The notes beneath the pieces were generated by a model. It did not search any database, was not told the origin of the DNA, and was given only the letters and a program-made list of their open reading frames with translations. From assembly GCA_027293245.1 (NCBI GenBank), contig JAPUFZ010000206.1, positions 1 to 7,378 of the forward strand: a stretch of 7,378 bases of DNA. Reading direction: 5' to 3'. This document shows positions 1 to 5,938 of the stretch, in pieces (position 1 is the stretch's first letter; each line of letters opens with the position of its first letter). Source of the stretch: Gammaproteobacteria bacterium. Its GTDB lineage: Bacteria; Pseudomonadota; Gammaproteobacteria; GCA-001735895. The position numbers and the translations under genes are program-made.

Positions 1-336
1 TGCCGGGTCCTGACTGGCCTCACCATTGCATGAAATGTCGAGGTATTTTTTGTCATTATCGTCGTAGATTGAAATTTCGCGTGCCTGCACCTTCGGCAAA
101 CATAGCGTCACCTTATCTTTGACCATGCCTGAAAAAGAAAAACCCATAACCTGGCGTAAACCATAGTGTCGAATGATCACTGCGAATAGCAAATCCCCCG
201 GGACACAAAATCGCTTCGACTCGGGATCGTGAATTGGGTTAAAATCGCCGGCGACTAACTTGGCAAAATCACTTGCCTGTTGTCGCGTAAAGGACAATTT
301 TGAATTATCAAGTTGGTAGTATTTTTCCATATTCAT
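1..336 (-). CDS. DUF3581-type protein, hotdog/MaoC-like N-terminal part (partial, C-terminus off window)
   Basis: An open frame of 112 codons runs from ATG at 336 to the left edge without a stop, so the C-terminal part (probably about half, judging from the usual size I recall) is missing. I recognise the N-terminus as DUF3581: FTRQQASDFAKLVAGDFNPI (residues 16-35), then RFCVPGDLLFAVI (residues 42-54). The function of the family is not established. The stretch with D31, N33-P34 and H36, followed by a PGDLLFAVI helix, resembles the hydratase-2 motif and following helix of MaoC/PhaJ hotdog enoyl-CoA hydratases, so an acyl-CoA-related or acyl-binding role is plausible but inferred. No signal peptide or membrane segment is visible, so it is probably cytoplasmic. 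ATG 336 is preferred over the in-frame ATG at 330 because AAGGA lies 10 nt upstream of it. The gene is divergent from yheS. Confidence 0.75.
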   Translation of the reverse strand, partial: MNMEKYYQLDNSKLSFTRQQASDFAKLVAGDFNPIHDPESKRFCVPGDLLFAVIIRHYGLRQVMGFSFSGMVKDKVTLCLPKVQAREISIYDDNDKKYLDISCNGEASQDPA

Positions 337-346
337 ACGCTAAACG

Positions 347-351
347 TCCTT
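347..351 (-). promoter_or_regulatory. Ribosome binding site of the DUF3581 gene
   Basis: The minus strand reads AGAAGGACG here. The AAGGA core ends 10 nt before ATG 336 and 16 nt before the alternative ATG 330, which favours the longer start. It is the only clear Shine-Dalgarno sequence among the four gene starts visible in this window. Confidence 0.6.
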
Positions 352-360
352 CTGGTTGGG

Positions 361-389
361 ATTCTATCTTACCGTATTTTGTAAATACG
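361..389 (-). promoter_or_regulatory. Candidate promoter with perfect 17-bp palindromic operator upstream of the DUF3581 gene
   Basis: Positions 373-389 read CGTATTTTGTAAATACG, a perfect inverted repeat with 7-bp arms and a 3-bp centre. On the minus strand a -10-like TAGAAT lies at 361-366, and the palindrome covers the distal spacer and the weak -35 position (CGTATT, 384-389, spacing 17). That is where a repressor would block the promoter. A transcript would begin near 354 with a leader of about 18 nt. The palindrome could also serve yheS: a weak plus-strand pair TTGTAA (379-384) and CTTAAT (403-408) overlaps it. The binding protein is not identifiable. Confidence 0.4.
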
Positions 390-424
390 AAACTAAAAAA
401 TACTTAATTTCACAAATACATTAA

Positions 425-442
425 TCCCGGGATATCTCGGGA
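425..442. repeat. Imperfect 18-bp palindrome in the yheS leader
   Basis: TCCCGGGATATCTCGGGA is an inverted repeat centred on GATATC with a single mismatched pair (positions 430 and 437). It lies 48 bp before the yheS start codon. It could be an operator or a leader hairpin, but as RNA it is not followed by a U-tract, so it is not a terminator. Its role is unknown. Confidence 0.35.
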
Positions 443-489
443 ATACTTTGCAATGGCGGACCTGTTGGTAACGCCAGGCCCTTAAGCTT

Positions 490-2376
490 ATGTTGAAATT
501 CTCTAATCTCGCCCTGCGCAGGGGCCCCACTTTGTTATTCGAAGGGGTATCGTTTGCTGTGCATAGCGGCCAAAAAATTGGGCTCACGGGGGCTAATGGT
601 ACCGGTAAATCGTCCCTGTTTTCTCTGATTCTAAAACAGATATTGGCCGATCAGGGTAATTTTAGAATGCCGGATGACTGGGTGATTGCGCACGTGGCGC
701 AGCAAACGCATTTAACCCAGCAGGCGGCAATTAATTTTGTTATCGATGGGGATTTGGAACTGCGTAAGGTCCAGGCAAAACTGGCCGATGCCGAGAAAAA
801 GGATGAGGCCAATCAAATCGCAGCCTGTCACAACCGATTAGAAGAGATCGATGGTTACCAGGCCTATAGTCGTGCAGCCAGACTGATGTCGGGTTTGGGA
901 TTTGAAGATACCGAGATGGAAAATCCGCTGGAGCATTTTTCCGGTGGCTGGGTTATGCGCCTGAACCTGGCGCGGGCATTAATGTGTCGATCCGATTTAT
1001 TACTGCTCGATGAGCCGACTAATCACCTGGACCTGGATGCGGTAATCTGGTTCGAACAGTGGCTCCGGCAATACCAGGGAACACTTTTGTTGATATCGCA
1101 TGACCGGGATTTTCTGGATGCAGTGGTTGATCAGATCGCGCATGTGGAACAACAGACAATTGCATTGTATCGAGGAAATTATTCTGCCTTCGAAATAACC
1201 CGAGCCGAGCGTCTGGCACAGCAACAGGCCAGTTATAACAAGCAGCAACAGTCGATTGCACACATGCAGCACTTTATCGACCGATTCAGGGCCAAGGCGT
1301 CCAAGGCGCGCCAGGCTCAGAGCCGCATTAAGGCGCTGGAAAAAATGCAGCTCATTGGCCCTGCACACGTCGATTCGCCTTTCCGCTTTCGATTCAGAAC
1401 GCCCCGGTCGATGCCGAGTTCGCTAATACGGCTGGATAAAGTCATCGCTGGATACGGACACAAGACGGTATTGAGTGGTATAGATTTCTCCCTGATACCG
1501 GGCGAGAGAATTGGATTGCTGGGGCTTAACGGTGCCGGCAAGTCAACTTTCATTAAACTACTGGCTGGCCAAATACAGGCCCAGGGTGGGCAGGTAGATA
1601 AATCGAAAGACCTGAAGGTAGGCTATTTCGCCCAGCACCAGCTTGAACAGCTGGACATGGAGGCTAATGCATTGCTTATTTTACAGCGGCTGGATGCGAG
1701 GCTTAGCGAACGGGAAATCCGGACCTATCTCGGAGGATTCAATTTTAAAAATGACAAGGTGTTGCAAACGGTTGGATTGTTTTCGGGTGGTGAGAAAGCC
1801 CGACTGGTGCTCGCACTGTTAATCTGGCAAAAGCCGAACCTGATATTGCTGGACGAACCGACCAATCACCTCGATCTGGAAATGCGGCTGGCGCTGAATC
1901 AGGCTTTACAGGATTTCGAAGGCAGCGTCATACTGGTTTCGCATGATCGCCATTTAATACGAAGTGTCTGCGACGATTTATGGCTGATCGACGAGGGTAA
2001 AGTGCAACAGTTTAATGAAGACATCGATGCATATCCAAAATGGCTGGCAACCCGCAAACAACGACAGGTTGCCCCCGGTGATGTTGCACCACAAAGGGGC
2101 GGTAATCGTAAGAAACAAAAACGGCAGCAAGCAGCAGCTCGCCGCCTGCTGCAACCCCAGCTTAATCGGCTCAAATTGATGGAAACTGAAATCGAAAAGT
2201 TAACCCGGCGAAAAGCAGAAATGGAATCCCTGCTGGGTGAATCTGAACTCTATCAGGCGCAGCAAAAAGCTCAGTTGACGACCATACTGGCAGAGCAAAC
2301 AGCCCTGCTGCAGGAACTGTATCAAAAGGAGGATAAGTGGATGGTGTTGAGTGAGGAGATAGAAAACAGGTCATGA
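490..2376 (+). CDS. yheS: ABC-F family ATPase YheS
   Basis: This is a soluble protein of two tandem ABC cassettes with no membrane domain, 628 residues, close to E. coli YheS (about 637). ABC-F proteins bind the ribosomal E site and help stalled or difficult translation; YheS has been linked to relief of nascent-chain stalling. Cassette 1 has Walker A GANGTGKS (34-41), signature SGGW (151-154), Walker B LLLLDEPTNHLD (170-181) and switch SHDRDFLD (203-210). SGGW in place of SGGQ matches E. coli YheS as I recall it. The charged linker (about 236-310) with RFRAKASKARQAQSR is the P-site tRNA interaction motif. Cassette 2 has Walker A GLNGAGKS (345-352), signature SGGEKARLVLALL (432-444), Walker B LILLDEPTNHLD (451-462) and SHDRH (484-488). 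A basic, Gln/Glu-rich coiled-coil tail (about 540-625) follows. Both catalytic glutamates (E175, E456) are present. MLKFSNLALRRG fits the family start, but no clear Shine-Dalgarno precedes it. The stop overlaps the recQ stop. Confidence 0.95.
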   Translation: MLKFSNLALRRGPTLLFEGVSFAVHSGQKIGLTGANGTGKSSLFSLILKQILADQGNFRMPDDWVIAHVAQQTHLTQQAAINFVIDGDLELRKVQAKLADAEKKDEANQIAACHNRLEEIDGYQAYSRAARLMSGLGFEDTEMENPLEHFSGGWVMRLNLARALMCRSDLLLLDEPTNHLDLDAVIWFEQWLRQYQGTLLLISHDRDFLDAVVDQIAHVEQQTIALYRGNYSAFEITRAERLAQQQASYNKQQQSIAHMQHFIDRFRAKASKARQAQSRIKALEKMQLIGPAHVDSPFRFRFRTPRSMPSSLIRLDKVIAGYGHKTVLSGIDFSLIPGERIGLLGLNGAGKSTFIKLLAGQIQAQGGQVDKSKDLKVGYFAQHQLEQLDMEANALLILQRLDARLSEREIRTYLGGFNFKNDKVLQTVGLFSGGEKARLVLALLIWQKPNLILLDEPTNHLDLEMRLALNQALQDFEGSVILVSHDRHLIRSVCDDLWLIDEGKVQQFNEDIDAYPKWLATRKQRQVAPGDVAPQRGGNRKKQKRQQAAARRLLQPQLNRLKLMETEIEKLTRRKAEMESLLGESELYQAQQKAQLTTILAEQTALLQELYQKEDKWMVLSEEIENRS

Positions 2377-4224
2377 GCTGATTAGAGACTGCTGTTCCAG
2401 CTCTGCACGGTGTGTGGCAATGACCGACAAAAAGGCAGCGCCGAAACGATCCAGCTTTTGCTCTCCTACACCATTAATCTGCGCCATTCCAGCCAGGTCA
2501 TGCGGTTGCTCGGCGACCATCTCACGCAATGTTTTGTCATGAAATATTACAAACGGGGGCACACTATTCTCATCGGCCAGGGATTTGCGTAACGCTCTTA
2601 ACGCGTCGAACAGGGGTTGATCGACCACTTCGAGGTTCGCTTTGTTCTTCTCTGATCGGGATTTTTTCCTCGCCGCAGTCATCTCGCGCAGGCTCAGACT
2701 TTCCTCGCCGCGCAATAACGGTTTAGCACGTGGCGTTAGTTTTAGCCCACCATACTGGTCGATATCGCTTTCCAGGTAGCCATAAACCAGCAACTGGCGG
2801 AACAGGCTGCGCCACTGGTTGACCGACAGATCATTGCCGATGTTCCAGGTGCTGATCGCGTCGTGATGATTGCGCAAAATTCGTTCATGCGGCTTACCCG
2901 TCAATACGTCAATCACATAGTTAACGCCGAATCTTTGTCCGGTTCGATAAACACAGGACAGTGCCTTGCGAGCCGCTTCGGTGGCATCCCAGGTGTGGGG
3001 TGGCTCGATACAATTGTCACAAAAACCACAGGCTTGTGGCAGAGATTCGCCAAAGTAGGCAAGCAGGGTCTGGCGCCGACAGGTAATTTGCTCGCACAGG
3101 CCCAGCATGGCCTCGAGTTTTTGATGCAGACTGCGCTTGAAGGTCTCGTTGGCTTCGCTTTGCTGGTTCATTTGGCGCAGGCTAATAACGTCCTGTAGCC
3201 CGTAAGCGAGCCAGGCGTTAGCAGTCAGGCCATCGCGGCCGGCACGCCCGGTTTCCTGGTAATAGGCTTCGATTGTTTTAGGCAGAGTCAGGTGGGCGAC
3301 GAAGCGCACGTCAGGTTTGTCTATGCCCATGCCAAAAGCGATGGTGGCAACAATAATCACCCCGTCCTCAGCCAGAAAGCGTTGCTGGTTTAAAGCACGT
3401 TGCGTGCTATCCAGGCCGGCATGATAGGGCAGGGCAGTACGACCTTTCCGGGATAGCCAGTCGGCGACTGCCTCGACCTGCTTACGCGACAGGCAGTAGA
3501 CAATGCCAGCGTCCCCTGCATGATGCTGCTGAACAAACTGCCACAGCCGTTCGCGATTATTCTGGCCCTCGCTCAGGCGATAGAAGATGTTGGGACGGTC
3601 AAAGCTATGGATGAAAACGCGGGCTGACTGCAAGCCCAGTTGTTGCACAATTTCCTCGCGCGTGCGTTTGTCGGCAGTGGCCGTCAGGGCGATGCGCGGC
3701 ACCCGTGGAAAGGTTTCATGCAGCAATCGCAACTGCAGGTAGTCGCTGCGAAAGTCATGACCCCACTGCGATACGCAGTGCGCCTCATCGATCGCGAACA
3801 GGGCGATAGTGGTGCGCTCGAGTAACTGAATAAACTCGGTTGTGTTAAGACGTTCCGGTGCAACATAAACCAGGTCAAGTTCGGCGTTTAACATTTTTTG
3901 CTCGACTTCTCTACGTACCGAACTGGATTGGCTGGAATTAATGTACGAAGCGCGGATACCCATCGTATTGAGAGCATCAACCTGGTCCTGCATCAATGCA
4001 ATCAGGGGCGATATGACGATACCGACACCGTCTCGAATCATCGCCGGAATCTGATAGCAGATCGATTTACCGCCACCGGTTGGCATCAGCACCATGGCGT
4101 CACCGCCATCGATGAGTGTTTGCACTATGTGCGCCTGTTGAAAGCGGAACTGGTCGAATCCATACCTGGATTTGAGTAATTCAAGCGCCCGGGTTGATGA
4201 ATCGGTGTCGTTTGGCTCAGCCAT
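2371..4224 (-). CDS. recQ: ATP-dependent DNA helicase RecQ
   Basis: RecQ is a 3'-5' superfamily 2 DNA helicase that unwinds forks and recombination intermediates in the RecF repair pathway. From ATG 4224 the protein has 617 residues (E. coli RecQ: about 609). It has Walker A MPTGGGKS (47-54), DEAH box (146-149) running into the aromatic-rich loop CVSQWGHDFRSDY, motif III TATAD, and motif VI QETGRAGRDG (323-332). The RQC zinc site uses C382, C399, C402 and C405, followed by a winged-helix region. A charged linker (about 510-535) leads to an HRDC domain (about 535-610) with VPPFVIFHDKTLREM. All catalytic and zinc residues are intact. An in-frame TTG at 4236 would add four residues, but ATG 4224 is preferred; neither has a good Shine-Dalgarno. 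It lies 68 bp downstream of the mocR-type gene on the same strand and may be co-transcribed. Its stop TGA shares the palindrome TCATGA with the yheS stop. Confidence 0.96.
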   Translation of the reverse strand: MAEPNDTDSSTRALELLKSRYGFDQFRFQQAHIVQTLIDGGDAMVLMPTGGGKSICYQIPAMIRDGVGIVISPLIALMQDQVDALNTMGIRASYINSSQSSSVRREVEQKMLNAELDLVYVAPERLNTTEFIQLLERTTIALFAIDEAHCVSQWGHDFRSDYLQLRLLHETFPRVPRIALTATADKRTREEIVQQLGLQSARVFIHSFDRPNIFYRLSEGQNNRERLWQFVQQHHAGDAGIVYCLSRKQVEAVADWLSRKGRTALPYHAGLDSTQRALNQQRFLAEDGVIIVATIAFGMGIDKPDVRFVAHLTLPKTIEAYYQETGRAGRDGLTANAWLAYGLQDVISLRQMNQQSEANETFKRSLHQKLEAMLGLCEQITCRRQTLLAYFGESLPQACGFCDNCIEPPHTWDATEAARKALSCVYRTGQRFGVNYVIDVLTGKPHERILRNHHDAISTWNIGNDLSVNQWRSLFRQLLVYGYLESDIDQYGGLKLTPRAKPLLRGEESLSLREMTAARKKSRSEKNKANLEVVDQPLFDALRALRKSLADENSVPPFVIFHDKTLREMVAEQPHDLAGMAQINGVGEQKLDRFGAAFLSVIATHRAELEQQSLISS

Positions 4225-4270
4225 GATAATGGCCAAAGTAATCAGGCATGTGGAAATCCATTTCGTTGAT

Positions 4271-4280
4271 CTGTACGGTA
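4271..4280. promoter_or_regulatory. CTGTACGGTA motif between the mocR-type gene and recQ
   Basis: The 10-mer CTGTACGGTA occurs here, in the 68-bp gap upstream of recQ, and again in the same orientation at 5763-5772 in the leader of the MocR-type regulator. By my reading, the core TGTACGG occurs only three times in the window, all beside that gene. It may be an operator that puts recQ under the regulator. This is inference from the repeat alone. Confidence 0.3.
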
Positions 4281-4292
4281 TCGATTCTTTCG

Positions 4293-5750
4293 CTATGTGT
4301 TCGATTCGACAAGCACGTCTGAAACTATCTTGCCGAGTATCGCGATCGCCGCTTGATTAGTTTCATTCCAGGGAAAGCCACAGTTAATGCGCAGATAATT
4401 CCTGAATCTCCGGGTCGCAGAAAACAACATGCCGGGGGTGACGCCTATGTTTTTCTGCAGTGCGCGGTTAAATACTTCGATACTGTCGCAACCCTGTGGC
4501 ATTTCTACCCAGAGTACATTACCACCCTGGGGATTTGAGATGCAGGTACCTTTGGGAAAACTTTTTGCAATCATGAAGCGGCCTTTTTCGACCTGGTCGT
4601 GCATTGCCTTGCGAAATCGTACCAGATGCCGATCGTATTGACCACTGGCGAGAAACTCGGCCACTGCTATCTGGTTGATGGACGATGTCGCCGAGAATGT
4701 GGCCTGCTTCAACTCGATGATCTTGTCCCTGTATTTGCCCGCCAGTACCCAACCTACTCGAAATCCAGGTGCCAACGTTTTGGAGAATGAAGAACAGCTT
4801 AGCACCAGGTTGTTGAGGTCGTAGGATTTCGCTGTGCGAGGTCGTTTTTCAGCAAAATAAACATTGCCGTAGACGTCGTCCTCAATCAAAGGTACATCGC
4901 GTTCGGCCAGCATATTCACCAGTTCTCGTTTATTTTCTTCCGGCATCAGGCAGCCTAGCGGATTGCTGATATTAGGTGAGGCGAGTACTGCCTTGATATC
5001 CATCGTGTCGAAGGCTTCTCCCAGGGCGTCCAGTTCCATGCCGGTTTGCGGATCGGTATCAATTTCGAGTGCCAACATACCCATTTTTTCGATCATGCGC
5101 AGTACTGCAAAATAGGTCGGTGATTCAACCGCGATGATGTCACCGCGTTTGGCGACCGTCCGCAGGCATAGCGACAGGGCCTCGGTGGCCCCGGAGGTGA
5201 TAATGACGTCGTCGACCGAGACCCGCGTATTGATTTGTGCATATTGCTCGACGATTTGCTCGCGCAACCTGCGGTCCCCCGGCGGAAAACAGTAATCCAT
5301 GCATTTCTGTGGGTGGCGGCTGATGATGCTGCGCGTTGTTCGTGCCAGTGATTTCACCGGCATGAATTCCATCGAAGGTTTGGCTTCGCCAAATGGAACA
5401 ATGCGCGGATTATTGGCATTGGCAAATATTTTTTCGAATAATTCGCCGAATCGAACCCGATGGGGCTGCCCGGTAGCGGTGGTGGTTTTCGGCAGATTAT
5501 TGATCTGGCTAACCATCGAATTGACGAAAAACCCGGACTGGGGCTTGGCCGTTAATACGCCCTGATCTTCGAGGCTTAGATAAGACTGGGAAATAGTTGA
5601 AATACTGACACCCAGCTCTTTGCTGAGTCTACGCAGCGACGGCGCCTTATCTCCCGGTTTCAAATCACCTTTTTCGACCAATGCGGTAATATAGCGCGAA
5701 ACCTGGTCGTATTTGAAAGATTCGCTCCTGTTTTGTACGGAAACTGTCAT
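4293..5750 (-). CDS. MocR-type transcriptional regulator (GntR winged helix fused to class I aminotransferase domain), YdcR-like
   Basis: At 485 residues it has the usual MocR length. An N-terminal GntR-type winged helix-turn-helix (about 14-78) includes GDLKPGDKAPSLRRLSKELG and ends in LTAKPQSGFFV. A linker (about 79-115) joins it to a fold-type I PLP domain. Cofactor residues are intact: SGATEAL (186-192, phosphate loop), Y213, N263 in the NPLG motif, D291 and Y294 in EDDVYG, Schiff-base K324 in SSFSK, and R454 in LRINCG for the substrate carboxylate. MocR proteins use PLP or a PLP-amino acid adduct as effector and bind direct repeats at their own and nearby promoters. The sequence is closest to E. 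coli YdcR in my memory; the target pathway cannot be read from the neighbours. The start at ATG 5750 gives the expected N-terminus although no Shine-Dalgarno is evident. Autoregulation is suggested by TGTACGG repeats across the start codon. With catalytic residues intact, residual aminotransferase activity is possible. Confidence 0.92.
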   Translation of the reverse strand: MTVSVQNRSESFKYDQVSRYITALVEKGDLKPGDKAPSLRRLSKELGVSISTISQSYLSLEDQGVLTAKPQSGFFVNSMVSQINNLPKTTTATGQPHRVRFGELFEKIFANANNPRIVPFGEAKPSMEFMPVKSLARTTRSIISRHPQKCMDYCFPPGDRRLREQIVEQYAQINTRVSVDDVIITSGATEALSLCLRTVAKRGDIIAVESPTYFAVLRMIEKMGMLALEIDTDPQTGMELDALGEAFDTMDIKAVLASPNISNPLGCLMPEENKRELVNMLAERDVPLIEDDVYGNVYFAEKRPRTAKSYDLNNLVLSCSSFSKTLAPGFRVGWVLAGKYRDKIIELKQATFSATSSINQIAVAEFLASGQYDRHLVRFRKAMHDQVEKGRFMIAKSFPKGTCISNPQGGNVLWVEMPQGCDSIEVFNRALQKNIGVTPGMLFSATRRFRNYLRINCGFPWNETNQAAIAILGKIVSDVLVESNT

Positions 5751-5772
5751 GGTATTGGTTAACTGTACGGTA
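5733..5772. promoter_or_regulatory. Direct repeats spanning the mocR-type start codon (candidate autoregulatory operator)
   Basis: TGTACGG occurs at 5734-5740 (inside codons 4-6 of the regulator gene) and at 5764-5770. The copies have the same orientation and are exactly 30 bp apart, about three helical turns. The upstream copy is part of the 10-mer CTGTACGGTA also found before recQ. MocR dimers such as GabR are known to bind two direct repeats about three turns apart, so this fits an operator of the regulator itself. Binding is not shown. Confidence 0.4.
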
Positions 5773-5791
5773 AGAATTTTGTGAAAATTGT

Positions 5792-5810
5792 AACTGTTAT
5801 TCTAACAGTT
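5792..5810. promoter_or_regulatory. Perfect 19-bp palindrome (candidate operator)
   Basis: AACTGTTATTCTAACAGTT has perfect 8-bp arms around TTC. It sits 41 bp upstream of the mocR-type start codon and just upstream of the candidate plus-strand small RNA, where it would cover -38 to -20. The half-site AACTGT recurs at 5742-5747 and 5761-5766 in the same orientation. It could be a site for the MocR-type protein or another dimeric regulator. As RNA on the minus strand it could also form a short leader hairpin. Confidence 0.45.
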
Positions 5811-5817
5811 TTACGAC

Positions 5818-5830
5818 TATTATTTTACCA
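5818..5830. promoter_or_regulatory. Candidate overlapping back-to-back -10 elements
   Basis: On the plus strand TATTAT (5818-5823) matches five of six consensus -10 bases and would start the candidate small RNA near 5830; its -35 is poor. On the minus strand TGGTAAAAT (read from 5830 down to 5822) is an extended -10, TGn plus TAAAAT, that would start the mocR-type transcript near 5815 with a leader of about 65 nt. The two overlap, so only one could be occupied at a time. AT-rich DNA gives such matches by chance, hence the low confidence. Confidence 0.3.
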
Positions 5831-5930
5831 TAGTCCACAAATGCTGGACTTGAAGTTGAAACCCCCCCTCCTCCTCAAGGTTTTGACTTATTATTACCCA
5901 CTGGTTCGAAAGGGCCGGTGGGTTTTTTTT
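5830..5930 (+). ncRNA. Candidate small RNA with C-rich loop, divergent from the mocR-type gene
   Basis: About 100 nt fold into three successive hairpins on the plus strand. Hairpin 1 pairs AGTCCA (5832-5837) with TGGACT (5845-5850), 6 bp and a 7-nt loop. Hairpin 2 pairs AAGTTGAAACC (5853-5863) with GGTTTTGACTT (5879-5889), 11 bp including two G-U pairs. Its 15-nt loop, CCCCCTCCTCCTCAA, carries CCUCC twice and can pair with Shine-Dalgarno sequences such as AGGAGG. Hairpin 3 with eight T's (5897-5930) is an intrinsic terminator. A TATTAT -10 at 5818-5823 would place the first base near 5830, immediately before hairpin 1. No plus-strand coding gene precedes the terminator. The design recalls known C-rich-loop bacterial sRNAs, but I recognise no family. 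Alternatives are a terminator merely blocking antisense transcription, or structure belonging to the minus-strand leader. Confidence 0.5.
5897..5930 (+). terminator. Rho-independent terminator, plus-strand orientation
   Basis: The stem CCCACTGG (5897-5904) pairs with CCGGTGGG (5915-5922), 8 bp with one G-U pair and a 10-nt loop, followed by eight T's (5923-5930). On the minus strand the same hairpin is followed by TAATAATAAG, so it would be a poor terminator for the helicase gene. It therefore faces the 3' end of the helicase gene and ends transcription coming from the left, where no plus-strand protein gene exists. Confidence 0.75.
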
Positions 5931-5938
5931 GCCCTCGA

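Noticed and set aside
1000..1368. Minus-strand open frame of 122 codons inside yheS
   Set aside because: It is antisense to the first ATPase cassette and tRNA-interaction linker of yheS, with no domain or start signal of its own.
3898..4179. Plus-strand open frame of 93 codons inside recQ
   Set aside because: It lies antisense to the conserved helicase domain 1 of recQ, with no recognisable protein features; a shadow of the real gene.
4225..4236. TTG at 4236 as the recQ start
   Set aside because: It adds four residues with no ribosome binding site; ATG 4224 gives a normal RecQ N-terminus. It cannot be fully excluded.
5862..5876. Possible G-quadruplex on the minus strand (GAGGAGGAGGGGGGG)
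   Set aside because: It has only one run of three or more G's, the others being GG pairs, so at best a weak two-layer structure; the C-rich hairpin loop on the other strand explains the tract better.
5897..5922. GGTTCGAA, resembling a tRNA T-loop
   Set aside because: The flanking bases do not make a 5-bp T-stem around a 7-nt loop, and there is no acceptor, D or anticodon arm; the bases belong to the terminator hairpin.
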